From contig QFQY01000039.1 in NCBI GenBank assembly GCA_003248805.1, forward strand, positions 26,225 to 90,224: a DNA stretch of 64,000 nucleotides, read 5' to 3'. The translations under genes were made by a program, and so were the position numbers. The stretch is from Chelatococcus sp. (GTDB lineage: Bacteria > Pseudomonadota > Alphaproteobacteria > Rhizobiales > Beijerinckiaceae). The notes below the pieces were generated by a model, which was not told the origin of the DNA, ran no database searches, and saw only the letters and a program-made list of their open reading frames with translations. How positions within the stretch are numbered: position 1 is the first letter of the stretch; every line of letters starts with the position of its first letter. Below, in pieces: positions 8,669-17,330 of this stretch.

Positions 8669-9169
8669 TCAGAGCTGGTGGCCGCGCTTGCGCATTTCCT
8701 GGGAGAAGCGGTCGAACAGGAAGTTGCTGGTCTGCACGCTCCAGGGCTGGAGCACCGTGAAGAGCTCCTGCATCGCCACCGGGCGCAGCGCGTTGTAGCG
8801 CTGGCCGACGGGCGACTTGAAGAAGGCCACCACTTCCTTGAGGTCCGCCTCGGTCATCTTGCGGGCGAAGATCTCGACGGCGGTGTTGATGATCTCTTCC
8901 GAGCGCTTCTCGGCCTCGGGCTTCAGCACGGCCAGAATCTCGGTCATGTCCTTCGTCAGCTCGGGGCGCGTGGAGGTGACGAGCTGGCGCGTGTTCTCGG
9001 TGAACTCGACATAGATGTTGTCGATGTTCTGAGACACGCCGGTGAGCTGCACGACCTCGCGGGCCGCCGCCAGATGCGAGGCGGGCAGCGCCGGCGCCTG
9101 CGCAAAGGCCGGAGCCGCACAGAGCAGCGTCAGGCCCAGAGCCGCGCGGGCGAGATGGTGTCGGATCAT
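8669..9169 (-). CDS. DUF2059 family secreted protein
   Basis: A 166 aa protein with a clear Sec signal peptide ending near Ala24 (LLCAAPAFAQA). The mature part is largely helical and ends in the segment TEADLKEVVAFFKSPVGQRYNALRPVAMQEL, which is typical of DUF2059. The molecular function of the family is unknown; it is periplasmic. I chose the ATG at 9169 because AAGGGG lies upstream and the signal peptide then begins correctly; a longer in-frame form begins at 9223. It lies downstream of rpiA in the same orientation, with 117 bp between them. Confidence 0.8.
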   Translation of the reverse strand: MIRHHLARAALGLTLLCAAPAFAQAPALPASHLAAAREVVQLTGVSQNIDNIYVEFTENTRQLVTSTRPELTKDMTEILAVLKPEAEKRSEEIINTAVEIFARKMTEADLKEVVAFFKSPVGQRYNALRPVAMQELFTVLQPWSVQTSNFLFDRFSQEMRKRGHQL

Positions 9170-9286
9170 GCGTCGAGCCCCTTCGATGGTGTGGCTGGCG
9201 GCCGAGCCTTTCGGCGGCCGCACGTTGTCGCCGCCCTAGGGCGGCGCATGGGGGCGTTCCTTAGCGCGCTTTCAGCGAGAATGGAA

Positions 9287-9988
9287 TCATTCGATCGTGC
9301 CAAGCACCCGGACGCCACCGGCGCCCGCGAGGACCGCCCCGGCGCAAAGGCCGATGAACAGGCCGTGTTCGACGACGCCGGGCACCAGATTCAGCGCCGT
9401 CGCCAGCGCCTCCGGCCGGTCGATGCGGCCGAGATGCGCGTCGAGGATGTAGTGGCCGCCATCGGTCAGCAGCGTGCTGCCATCCGCGCGACGGCGCAGC
9501 TCGAGCCGGCCCGCCGCGCCGGCGGCGGCCACCGCCGCCGCGACGGCGCGGCGCGTCGCCTCGAGGCCGAAGGGCACGACCTCGATCGGCAGCGGGAACC
9601 GGCCGAGCGTATCGACCAGCTTGCCGTCGTCGGCGATGACGATCATGCGGGCGGAGGCCGCCGCGACGATCTTCTCGCGCAGCAGCGCCGCGCCGCCCCC
9701 CTTGATGAGCCGCAATTGCGAATCGAGCTCGTCGGCACCGTCGATCGTCAGGTCGAGCTCCGGCGTCTCGTCCAGCGTCGACATCCGGATGCCGAGCGCG
9801 AGGGCCTGCGCCTGCGTCGCCTCCGAGGTCGCGACGCAGATCACGTCGAGACCGGACGCCACGCGCGCGCCGAGCAGGTCGACGAAGTGCTTCGCCGTGG
9901 AGCCCGTCCCGAGACCGACCCGCATGCCGGGCCGCACGAGCTCGAGCGCGCGCGCGGCCGCCTGCTTCTTGAGATCGTCCTGCGTCAC
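9287..9988 (-). CDS. rpiA: Ribose-5-phosphate isomerase A
   Basis: A 233 aa cytosolic enzyme interconverting ribose 5-phosphate and ribulose 5-phosphate in the pentose phosphate pathway. Family motifs are complete: GLGTGSTAKHFVD near the N terminus (phosphate loop), DGADELD with the catalytic Asp pair, and LIKGGGAALLREKI with Lys and Glu of the active site. The start is GTG at 9988, which overlaps the stop of the upstream gabD-like gene by 4 bp (GTGA). The two are therefore translationally coupled despite having no obvious metabolic link. Confidence 0.95.
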   Translation of the reverse strand: MTQDDLKKQAAARALELVRPGMRVGLGTGSTAKHFVDLLGARVASGLDVICVATSEATQAQALALGIRMSTLDETPELDLTIDGADELDSQLRLIKGGGAALLREKIVAAASARMIVIADDGKLVDTLGRFPLPIEVVPFGLEATRRAVAAAVAAAGAAGRLELRRRADGSTLLTDGGHYILDAHLGRIDRPEALATALNLVPGVVEHGLFIGLCAGAVLAGAGGVRVLGTIE

Positions 9989-11436
9989 GCGCCGAGCCCG
10001 CCCATGAGCATGTATTTGATCTCGACGAACTCCTCGATGCCGTGGAGCGAGCCCTCGCGGCCGAGGCCGGACTCCTTCACGCCGCCGAAGGGAGCCACCT
10101 CGGTGCCGAGCATGGCGGAGTTGATGCCGACCATGCCGTATTCCAGCTCCTCGGCGACGCGGAAGGCGCGGCCGAGATCCTTCGAGTAGAAATAGGCGGC
10201 GAGGCCGAAGGGCGTGTCGTTGGCGAGCGCCACGACCTCCTCCTCGGTCTTGAAGGTGTAGACCGGCGCGACGGGGCCGAAGGTTTCCTCGCGGGTCATC
10301 AGCATGGTCGTGGTCGCGCCGGCGATCACGGTCGGCTCGTAGAAGGTGCGGCCCAGCGCATGGCGCTTGCCGCCGACCACGACCTTGGCACCGTTGGCGA
10401 CTGCGTCCGCGACATGGCGCTCGACCTTCTCGACCGCGCGCTCGTTGATCAGCGGCCCCTGCACGACGCCGACCTCGGTGCCGTTGCCGACCTTCATCTT
10501 CGCGACCTCGCCGGCGAATTTCGCGACGAACTCGTCATGGATTCCCTCCTGCACGAAGAGGCGGTTCGTGCAGACGCAGGTCTGGCCCATGTTGCGGAAC
10601 TTGGCCGCGATGGCGCCCTGGACGGCCGCATCGACGTCGGCATCGTCGAAGACGATGAAGGGGGCATTGCCGCCGAGCTCCAGGCCGACCTTCTTCACCG
10701 TCGAGGCCGCCTGCTGCATCAGCAGCTTGCCGACCGGCGTCGAGCCGGTGAAGCCGATGAAGCGCACCGCCGGATGGGTGGTCATGACCTTGCCGATCGC
10801 GACGGCATCGCCCGTCACGACGTTGATCGTGCCCTTCGGGAAGCCGGCGCGCTCGGCGAGCTCGACCAGGGCGAGCGCCGTCAGCGGGGTGTCCGGCGCG
10901 GGCTTGACCACGAAGGTGCAGCCGGCAGCGAGGCCCGGCGAGCATTTGCGGGTGATCATCGCGGCGGGGAAGTTCCACGGCGTGATCGCGGCGCAGACGC
11001 CGACGGGCTGCTTCTGCACGATGATGCGGGAATTCGGGAAGGGCGAGGGAATCGTCTCGCCATAGATGCGCTTGGCCTCTTCCGCATAGAACTCGACGAA
11101 GGAGGCGGCGTAGGCGACCTCGCCGCGGGCTTCCGTGATCGGCTTGCCCTGCTCGGCCGTCATGATCTGCGCCAGGTCCTCCTGGTTCGCCATGATCAGC
11201 TCGAACCACTTGCGCAGGATGACCGAGCGCTCCTTGGCGCTCTTCCTGGCCCAGGGCTTGAAGGCCCGCGACGCGGCCTCGACGGCGGCGGTGGTCTCGT
11301 CCGCGCCGAAGCGCGGCACCCTGGCCAGGACCTCGCCGGTCGCGGGGTTGTCGACCGCGTCGACGCCCTCCCCGATCCAGGCACCGTCGACATAGCACTG
11401 CGTCTTGAAAAGGGTGGGATCGTTGAGCTTGAGCAT
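9985..11436 (-). CDS. gabD: NAD(P)-dependent succinate-semialdehyde dehydrogenase-like aldehyde dehydrogenase
   Basis: A 483 aa aldehyde dehydrogenase. It carries ITPWNFPAAMITRK (cofactor site), VGLELGGNAPFIVF with the general-base Glu, and MGQTCVCTNRLFVQ with the nucleophilic Cys. The VCTNR context and the C-terminal GMVGINSAMLGTEVAPFGGVKESGLGREGS match the GabD branch, which oxidises succinate semialdehyde (GABA breakdown) or glutarate semialdehyde. The ATG at 11436 has an upstream GAGG and gives the normal family length; a GTG at 11469 would add 11 residues. It is followed by rpiA with a 4-bp overlap. Confidence 0.88.
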   Translation of the reverse strand: MLKLNDPTLFKTQCYVDGAWIGEGVDAVDNPATGEVLARVPRFGADETTAAVEAASRAFKPWARKSAKERSVILRKWFELIMANQEDLAQIMTAEQGKPITEARGEVAYAASFVEFYAEEAKRIYGETIPSPFPNSRIIVQKQPVGVCAAITPWNFPAAMITRKCSPGLAAGCTFVVKPAPDTPLTALALVELAERAGFPKGTINVVTGDAVAIGKVMTTHPAVRFIGFTGSTPVGKLLMQQAASTVKKVGLELGGNAPFIVFDDADVDAAVQGAIAAKFRNMGQTCVCTNRLFVQEGIHDEFVAKFAGEVAKMKVGNGTEVGVVQGPLINERAVEKVERHVADAVANGAKVVVGGKRHALGRTFYEPTVIAGATTTMLMTREETFGPVAPVYTFKTEEEVVALANDTPFGLAAYFYSKDLGRAFRVAEELEYGMVGINSAMLGTEVAPFGGVKESGLGREGSLHGIEEFVEIKYMLMGGLGA

Positions 11437-11557
11437 GACGGACCTCGGGAACACAAACGAGTTCGGCACCGTCTAGCACGCGGATGCTATGGACTTCGAC
11501 CGCCATTCCCGCATTGCGGCGGCATAGCCTGCGCAATGCCGCATGGCCGGCGGCGGA

Positions 11558-11917
11558 TTATTTCGTCTGCGGCGTGCACACGACCTTGTCGTCGAAGACG
11601 TAGCAGATGCTCATCTCGCCCGTCCGGACATTGACCCGGAAAATGCCACCCTCGCGCTCGTGCCGGGACGGCATCAGCAGGTAGTCGCTGGGCGCCTGCG
11701 GCCCCGCCCCCTCCCCCGCAGGGAAGCAGATGGTGATCCCGATCCCGCCCTCCTTGAGCTGGAACTGGCAGGCACCGACCTCGCCCGTCGCCCGATCGAC
11801 GCGGTAGACCCGGTTCAGGTCCGTCTGCGGCGCGGGCGCGAACTCGTAAGGGGCGGCCATGGCCGCACCCTGAAGGGCGAGCCAGAGCCACGCAGCCGAC
11901 AGAACGCTCCTGACCAT
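11558..11917 (-). CDS. Small secreted protein of unknown function
   Basis: A 119 aa protein with a signal peptide (MVRSVLSAAWLWLALQGAAMAAP). The mature part is about 95 residues with two repeats of similar layout, RVDRATGEVGACQF and RVNVRTGEMSICYV, and four cysteines that could form two disulfides. I do not recognise a named domain. The start is set by GGAAGAGGG just upstream of 11917. It lies alone between gabD and the divergent phosphatase gene. Confidence 0.65.
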   Translation of the reverse strand: MVRSVLSAAWLWLALQGAAMAAPYEFAPAPQTDLNRVYRVDRATGEVGACQFQLKEGGIGITICFPAGEGAGPQAPSDYLLMPSRHEREGGIFRVNVRTGEMSICYVFDDKVVCTPQTK

Positions 11918-12117
11918 GATCGTCCCTCTTCCGAACCCAGAAGCCGTGCGCGCGCTCATCCGGTCCGCTCCTCATCTCGCGAATCGGGGCGACGATACAC
12001 CTTCTCGCCGCCGGGGGCTCCCGGCCGCTTGCCAGGGGCGCCCGCCCGCCCCTATTCCACCGGCACGACCGCTTTCCGCGCCCCCGCACCGCACCGCCAA
12101 CGCCGAGGACGTCCAGC

Positions 12118-12807
12118 ATGAGCCTTCACCCCATCGTCGTGTTCGACCTCGACGGAACCCTCGCCGAAACCGCCCCCGACATCATGCGCGTGCTGAACGT
12201 CATCCTGTCGCGGGAAGGGCTGGCCCCGCTGCCGCTCAACCGCGCCCGCGAACTCGTCGGCGCGGGCGCGCGCGCCCTGATCGAGCGTGGCTTCACCGTA
12301 TCGGGCCGCATCCTCGACGCCGACACGCTGGAGCGGCTCTTCCAGGACTTCCTGCTGATCTACGCCGAGGACGTCGCCTCCAGCAGCCATCTCTACGAGG
12401 GCGTGACCGAGGCCATGGCCGTCCTGGCGGCGGAGGGCTTCAAGCTGGCGGTCTGCACCAACAAGCCGATCCTGCATACGCGGCTCATCCTCGATCATTT
12501 CGGCATCGCCGGGCAGTTCGCGGCGGTCGCCGGCCGCGACAGCTTTCCGTTCCACAAGCCCGATCCGCGCCATCTCACCCTGACGATCGAGGCCGCGGGC
12601 GGAGACCCGGCCCGGTCGGTGATGATCGGCGATTCCCGCACCGACATCGCCACGGCACGGGCCGCCGGCATTCCCTGCATCTGCGTGCCCTTCGGCTATA
12701 CGGACGTGCCGATCGAGACCCTGGCCCCCGACATCGTGATCCCGCATTTCGACGCGCTGCCCGGCGCGGTGAAGCGCGTCGTCGCCTCGACTGCGGCGCA
12801 TCCTTGA
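12118..12807 (+). CDS. gph: Phosphoglycolate phosphatase-like HAD hydrolase
   Basis: A 229 aa HAD-superfamily phosphatase. Motif I is FDLDGTLAETAPD with the nucleophile and acid-base Asp; the helical cap lies between residues about 20 and 85. Motif II includes VCTNKP, motif III the Lys in FHKPDPRHL, and motif IV GDSRTDIATARAAG. This set and size match Gph, which removes phosphate from 2-phosphoglycolate made during DNA repair or photorespiration-like reactions. Other small phosphate esters are possible substrates. The gene is followed by tRNA-Val 35 bp downstream. Confidence 0.85.
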   Translation: MSLHPIVVFDLDGTLAETAPDIMRVLNVILSREGLAPLPLNRARELVGAGARALIERGFTVSGRILDADTLERLFQDFLLIYAEDVASSSHLYEGVTEAMAVLAAEGFKLAVCTNKPILHTRLILDHFGIAGQFAAVAGRDSFPFHKPDPRHLTLTIEAAGGDPARSVMIGDSRTDIATARAAGIPCICVPFGYTDVPIETLAPDIVIPHFDALPGAVKRVVASTAAHP

Positions 12808-12842
12808 CGCGGTGCGGCGCGCCGACTAGGAGAGGCGCCATC

Positions 12843-12917
12843 GGGCGGCTAGCTCAGCGGTAGAGCACTCCCTTCACACGGGAGGGGTCACAGGTTCGAT
12901 CCCTGTGCCGCCCACCA
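12843..12917 (+). tRNA. tRNA-Val (anticodon CAC)
   Basis: A full cloverleaf can be folded. The 7-bp acceptor stem pairs 12843-12849 with 12907-12913. The D arm has stem GCTC/GAGC, the anticodon stem is CTCCC/GGGAG with loop TTCACAC, and the T arm is ACAGG/CCTGT with the TTCGATC loop. The anticodon CAC (12875-12877) reads GUG. The discriminator A and CCA are encoded (12914-12917). Confidence 0.95.
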
Positions 12918-13092
12918 TCTTTCCAGACCGTTCGCTGACCGCCTCGCACGGGTCACGCCCCACTCTTTTCGGGTCCCGAGCAGTTGCGCGGAGCCCCGAC
13001 GGCGGGAATTCGCCCGGCAAGACGCATGGCCTGAACCGGCCTCGGCATTTCGGCGACCCAGGCAGGTGCCTTCGCGGCAGTGTCCCGCGGCT

Positions 13093-13974
13093 TCAGGAGG
13101 AACCGCGGCGCGGCCTCTGCGGCAGGCTGGTCACGATCACTCCGGCAAGCACCAGGAGCCCCGGCAGAACCGTGCCCGAGAGCGGCTTCTCCGACAGCAC
13201 CAGGAACGCGGCGAGCGCGACCAGAGGCACGCGCAGGGCGTCCGCGGCGCAGAGCTGGAGGGCGGAGGCATGACGGGAGGCGTTGGCCAGCGCCGCTTGC
13301 GTGACGAAGCCGCCGACGGCGAGCGCGAGCGCCGCGCCGATCATCAGCGCGAGCGACGCCGGCGACATCGTGTCGAAGTCATGCTTGTGGCCGCCGAAGG
13401 TGCCGTCGGGCACGACCGCCGCGAGCGCGAGATAGATCGGCAGCTGGATGCCGTGCATCAGCAGGATGATGGTGAGCGTGCTGCGCCGGGCCGCGAGCCT
13501 CGCGAGCATGATGTTGCTCGCCGTCAGCGCCGCGGCCGCGCCCAGCGCGACGAACAGCCCCGGATTGCCGTCGAAGCCGACCCGGACCAGCAGGAGCGCG
13601 AGGCCGCTCGTCAGCAGCGCCAGCCCGAGACACGCCACGCGGCCGGGCAGCATTCCGGTCGCGAGAAACACGATGGCGGCGGCGAACAACGGTCCCGAGA
13701 ACTCGACGACCGACACCAGCGACAGTGGCAGGTTGGCCATGCTCCAGATCAGCCCGAGCGCCCCCAGCATGTGCAGCACGCTGCGGGCGACGTCTCCGCG
13801 CAGGCTCGCGCGCGCGAACTCGGCGCGACCGAGGCCCTGATGCCAGGCCAGGCCGGCGGCGATCACGACGCTGCCGACCGAGCGCAGCGCGCCGATCTCG
13901 AAGATCGAAAAGCGGCCGGACAGCTCCCTGATCGCCAGCGCGATGACCACGTAGGCGCAGAGATAGCCGATCAT
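13093..13974 (-). CDS. EamA/DMT-family transporter coupled to a transcarbamylase
   Basis: A 293 aa membrane protein with ten predicted helices arranged as two EamA repeats. The first repeat holds FEIGALRSVGSVVIAAGL and the segment MANLPLSLVSVVEFSGPLFAAAIVF; the second ends with a short basic tail. Family members usually export amino acids or other metabolites. The ATG at 13974 overlaps the stop of the upstream transcarbamylase gene by 4 bp (ATGA), so translation is coupled. The longer in-frame extension upstream is a shadow of that gene. Coupling suggests export of something related to the transcarbamylase reaction, which is inference. Confidence 0.82.
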   Translation of the reverse strand: MIGYLCAYVVIALAIRELSGRFSIFEIGALRSVGSVVIAAGLAWHQGLGRAEFARASLRGDVARSVLHMLGALGLIWSMANLPLSLVSVVEFSGPLFAAAIVFLATGMLPGRVACLGLALLTSGLALLLVRVGFDGNPGLFVALGAAAALTASNIMLARLAARRSTLTIILLMHGIQLPIYLALAAVVPDGTFGGHKHDFDTMSPASLALMIGAALALAVGGFVTQAALANASRHASALQLCAADALRVPLVALAAFLVLSEKPLSGTVLPGLLVLAGVIVTSLPQRPRRGSS

Positions 13975-15011
13975 CCAGCCGGCGAAGGCCGGAAAGCCTC
14001 GACCTGTCCCGTCCAGGGGATACCGAGGAGCATCCGCTCCAGAATGGCCATTCGCAACGGAACCGAGAGCTCGACCTGCCTGAAATAGCCTGCGTTCGGG
14101 AGGCTGTCGCATGACGTGTCGAGCTCCGAGAACCGCGGAAGAGGATTGATGATGAGCGTGTCGGAACGGGCTTCGATGATCTTCTGAGCCGTCAGGGTGA
14201 AGGGCTCGGTCTCGCGCTCCTTGTCCACGGCCTCGTTGCCGAGCGAAGCATGCGCGAACCTGCTCATGTCCTGCATCTGGATGTTGAGCACGTCATGGTC
14301 GAGCGTGTGCCTGATGTCGTGCACCACCGAGATCCGGGAGCCGAGACTGGCGAGCACGTTCATGGCCTCGCGCATCGCCGGGTTGATCTGGACATCCGGC
14401 AGGCAGCAGAGCGTGAAGCGCTTCGGCGGCATCAGCCGCAGCATCTTGACGAAAGAGACCGCGAAGCGAGCCCGGGTGTCGCTCGACAGGGCGATGGAGA
14501 GCTTCTCGATCTCGCCGCGCATCTGACGGATGGCGAAGATGTCGACCATCGCCTGGCTGGGATGCTCGTCCGCGCCATTGCCCGCGTTGATCACCGGCAG
14601 ATAGCTCAGCCGAGCGACCTTGTAGGGCATGTCCTCCATATGCGAGCGGACGACGAGCAGGTCGCTGTACAGTTCCACCGTGCGGATGTGGTCCTCGACC
14701 GACTCGCCCGTCGTGTTGCCGATGCGGCTGCGCTCGGTGTCGTAGGCGTCGAGCGACTGGTGCCCGAGCCTGGCGGCGGCGGCCTGGAAGCCGAGGCGGG
14801 TGCGCGTGCTGCGCTGGTCGAACAGCGTGGCGATGACCTTCGGCCGCCGGCGCGGTGTCCAGCTCTGCTCGGGCATGGGCAGCCCGGCCTTCTCGTCCTC
14901 TTCCTCGCGCAGGTGCTTTTCCGCACGCGCCAGCACGTCCTCGATGTCGTGACGGGAGACCGCATCGGCCGTGAGAAGGTCCTTCCCACTCGGATAGTTC
15001 GGCCGCTGCAT
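13971..15011 (-). CDS. Aspartate/ornithine carbamoyltransferase-family protein, non-canonical
   Basis: A 346 aa protein of the transcarbamylase fold. The carbamoyl-phosphate loop is STRTR at residues 68-72, the second phosphate-contacting motif is HPSQ at 150-153, and NPLPR at 289-293 resembles the ATCase-type PLPR loop. It is not ordinary PyrB: the 80s-loop segment reads NTTGESVEDHIR and lacks the Lys found in catalytic ATCase subunits, and a charged N-terminal extension with LREEEDEKAG is present. The carbamoyl acceptor is therefore unknown. No pyrimidine or arginine gene is adjacent. A GGAG site precedes the ATG at 15011, and a DMT exporter gene overlaps its 3' end. Confidence 0.78.
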   Translation of the reverse strand: MQRPNYPSGKDLLTADAVSRHDIEDVLARAEKHLREEEDEKAGLPMPEQSWTPRRRPKVIATLFDQRSTRTRLGFQAAAARLGHQSLDAYDTERSRIGNTTGESVEDHIRTVELYSDLLVVRSHMEDMPYKVARLSYLPVINAGNGADEHPSQAMVDIFAIRQMRGEIEKLSIALSSDTRARFAVSFVKMLRLMPPKRFTLCCLPDVQINPAMREAMNVLASLGSRISVVHDIRHTLDHDVLNIQMQDMSRFAHASLGNEAVDKERETEPFTLTAQKIIEARSDTLIINPLPRFSELDTSCDSLPNAGYFRQVELSVPLRMAILERMLLGIPWTGQVEAFRPSPAG

Positions 15012-15049
15012 GCGGTACTCCGGATCGCTCGACTTCGACGGCGAGGCGG

Positions 15050-16999
15050 TCAGGCGACCTTGCTGTAGCGATCCGACGACTTCCGGGACCCCGCAGCACC
15101 TCGACCCGACTTGGTCCGCCCCGTCGCGACCCGGTGACCGATCACCGGCAGCAGCGCTTCGAACGACATCGGTCTGGAGAAGACATAGCCCTGGATGCCA
15201 TGGATTGCATACTTGCCGATGATGGCGAGCTGCTCCTCCGTCTCGATGCCCTCGACGATGAGACGCAGCTTCAGATCGTGCGCGAGCTGGGTCACTGCAT
15301 TCATGAGGTATTCCGCCTTGCGCGAGCTGCCGATCTCCTGGCTGAAGGCTTGGGCGATCTTGATGGTGTCGATCGGCAGATGGGCGAGGTAGCTCAGCGA
15401 GGAATAGCCCGTTCCGAAGTCGTCGAGCGCGATGCGCACACCGAGCCGGCGCAAGGCGACGAGCCGTTCGACGACATAGTCCGCATCGTCGATCAGCGAG
15501 CTTTCCGTGATCTCCAGCGTCAGCCTGTTCGGCTCGAGCCCGCTCGCGCGCAGCACGGCCTCGACCAGCGCGACGAAATCGTGGTCGCGACCGAACTGGC
15601 GTGCCGAGACGTTGACGCTGACGCCGACATTGCGCGGCAAGGCGAGCGCCGCCCTGACGGCCTCGCCCAGCGCCCAGGAGCCGAGCACCGTGATCAGCCC
15701 CGTGCGCTCCGCGATCGGGATGAACACGCTCGGGCTGACCGCTCCGCGACGCGGGCTGTTCCAGCGCATCAGGGCCTCGACGAGGGTGGCGGTTCCGGAG
15801 CGCGGATTGTAGATCGGCTGGAAGACGAGGCTGAACTCGCCCGCGCGCATGCCCTCGCGCATGTCCGACTCGAGTGCGAGGTTGTCCTCGTGCTCGCCGC
15901 TGACCTCGGGCGTGTACAAGACGAAGCGGTTTCGCCCGTCCAGCTTGGCCCTGTAGAGGGCGATGTCGACACATTTCATCGCCTCGTCGATGGTGGCGGC
16001 GCAGCCTGCGGGGGCAATCCCGAGGCTCGCCGTGGCGACGACGTGGCGGCCGCCGAAGACGCGCTGGCGGCCGAGCAGCATGACGAGACGGGCGGCGAGC
16101 GCGGTCGCATCCGCGGCGTCCCGATCCGTGGCCAGCATGAATTCGTCACCGCCCGTCCGGGCGGCAATGTCGCCCGGCATCAGCGTCTCGGAGATCGTCT
16201 CCGCCACGGAGTGCAGCAGCGTGTCGCCGATGTCGTGTCCGAAGGTGTCGTTGACGGATTTGAAGCGGTCGACGTCGATCGAGATCAGGCTGAGCCGGCG
16301 GCCGCGGGCCTCGGCCTCCCGGATCTCGCGTATGAAGCCGCGGCGGTTGTAGAGATTGGTCACCGGATCGGCGACCGCCAGACGCTCGAGTTCGCGCATC
16401 GAACGCAGTCGCGCGACGAAGATCTTGTGAATCACCCGGGCGCTGGAGAAGGTCAGCACCGTCGTCAACGCCACCGACAGCGCGATGACCTGATAGGCGG
16501 GCTCTCCGGTCGAGAACAGAGCGAGCGCGAAGGGCGCCGCCGCCGCCAGGACCTGCACGCGGGTGATGACGGGGCGCGAGGTGTTGCGCCCGGAGATCCC
16601 GGCGAGGTAGCCGATCGTCTGCGCGATGCCGAGCACGGCGACCGGCTCGCCGCGATAGGCCAGGACGGTATAGGATCCGAAAATCGCGAGCAGGGCCGCC
16701 GTCGACCAGGCCCCGGCCATGGCGAAGCGCTCGAGGCGGACGACATCGGCCTCAAGCAGATCCCTGCGTTCGGTCAGGCGCTTGTAGCGGCTGTGCGAGA
16801 TCTGCCGGAAGACGCCGATACAGAGCATCGCGGCGGACATCGCATAGAGCGCAGGATCGTTTCCGCCGAGAAAGGCGGCGGCCGCCATGACGGCCGCAAC
16901 GGTGACCGCGCCGATGAGGATGGTGCCCGGCGTGCCGTAGAGCGCCGCCACCAACTCCGAACGCATCGAGCGGTCTGCCTCACCGTCGTCGAAAGCCAT
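15050..16999 (-). CDS. Membrane GGDEF-EAL protein (diguanylate cyclase/phosphodiesterase)
   Basis: A 649 aa protein. The N-terminal third is membrane-embedded with about five or six hydrophobic segments between residues 15 and 165. A GGDEF domain follows with an intact RTGGDEF active loop, but the inhibitory-site Arg is replaced (MPGD instead of RxxD). The EAL domain keeps EALMRW, NVSARQF, LEITESS, DDFGTGYSSL and VEGIET. The usual KxD motif is IKIA, so the Asp expected after the conserved Lys is Ala. Synthesis of cyclic di-GMP looks possible, and its hydrolysis may be impaired. The transcarbamylase gene begins 38 bp downstream in the same direction. Confidence 0.9.
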   Translation of the reverse strand: MAFDDGEADRSMRSELVAALYGTPGTILIGAVTVAAVMAAAAFLGGNDPALYAMSAAMLCIGVFRQISHSRYKRLTERRDLLEADVVRLERFAMAGAWSTAALLAIFGSYTVLAYRGEPVAVLGIAQTIGYLAGISGRNTSRPVITRVQVLAAAAPFALALFSTGEPAYQVIALSVALTTVLTFSSARVIHKIFVARLRSMRELERLAVADPVTNLYNRRGFIREIREAEARGRRLSLISIDVDRFKSVNDTFGHDIGDTLLHSVAETISETLMPGDIAARTGGDEFMLATDRDAADATALAARLVMLLGRQRVFGGRHVVATASLGIAPAGCAATIDEAMKCVDIALYRAKLDGRNRFVLYTPEVSGEHEDNLALESDMREGMRAGEFSLVFQPIYNPRSGTATLVEALMRWNSPRRGAVSPSVFIPIAERTGLITVLGSWALGEAVRAALALPRNVGVSVNVSARQFGRDHDFVALVEAVLRASGLEPNRLTLEITESSLIDDADYVVERLVALRRLGVRIALDDFGTGYSSLSYLAHLPIDTIKIAQAFSQEIGSSRKAEYLMNAVTQLAHDLKLRLIVEGIETEEQLAIIGKYAIHGIQGYVFSRPMSFEALLPVIGHRVATGRTKSGRGAAGSRKSSDRYSKVA

Positions 17000-17330
17000 A
17001 GCGCGCCTTGGATACAGGAGGCCGATATGCCTCCGCGAGGCTGACTATGAGTAAGAACCCGTTAATGAACGGTGTCTTCGGACGCGGCGAAAAGACACCA
17101 TCCAACGGCACCGGCGGCCCCCCCGCCACACGCTTCCGCGTGGCGAGGGTGAGCGCGGCGCGGTTCTTGTTGCAGGCGCGCAACGCAGCTGCCCAAAGGC
17201 TGCCTGCTCTCGCCGATGTGAAGGGTCGGCGATTGCGCGCTGACGGCGCCTCTGACAGGAAAATTGAGAAGATATTGACGTCTTCGCGTCAGCAATCTGT
17301 CAGCGCTTCTTCCGCCGGTCCGAGGTCACC
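17000..17330. other. Intergenic region between divergent genes (331 bp)
   Basis: This stretch separates the minus-strand GGDEF-EAL gene from the plus-strand L,D-transpeptidase remnant and should hold both promoters. A short inverted repeat TGACG (17276-17280) and CGTCA (17287-17291) lies about 40 bp before the transpeptidase start. No convincing coding frame or RNA gene was seen. Confidence 0.4.

Noticed and set aside
12843..13092. Integration site of a mobile element at tRNA-Val
   Set aside because: No integrase gene, and no second copy of the tRNA 3' end was noticed in the window; the downstream genes are ordinary.
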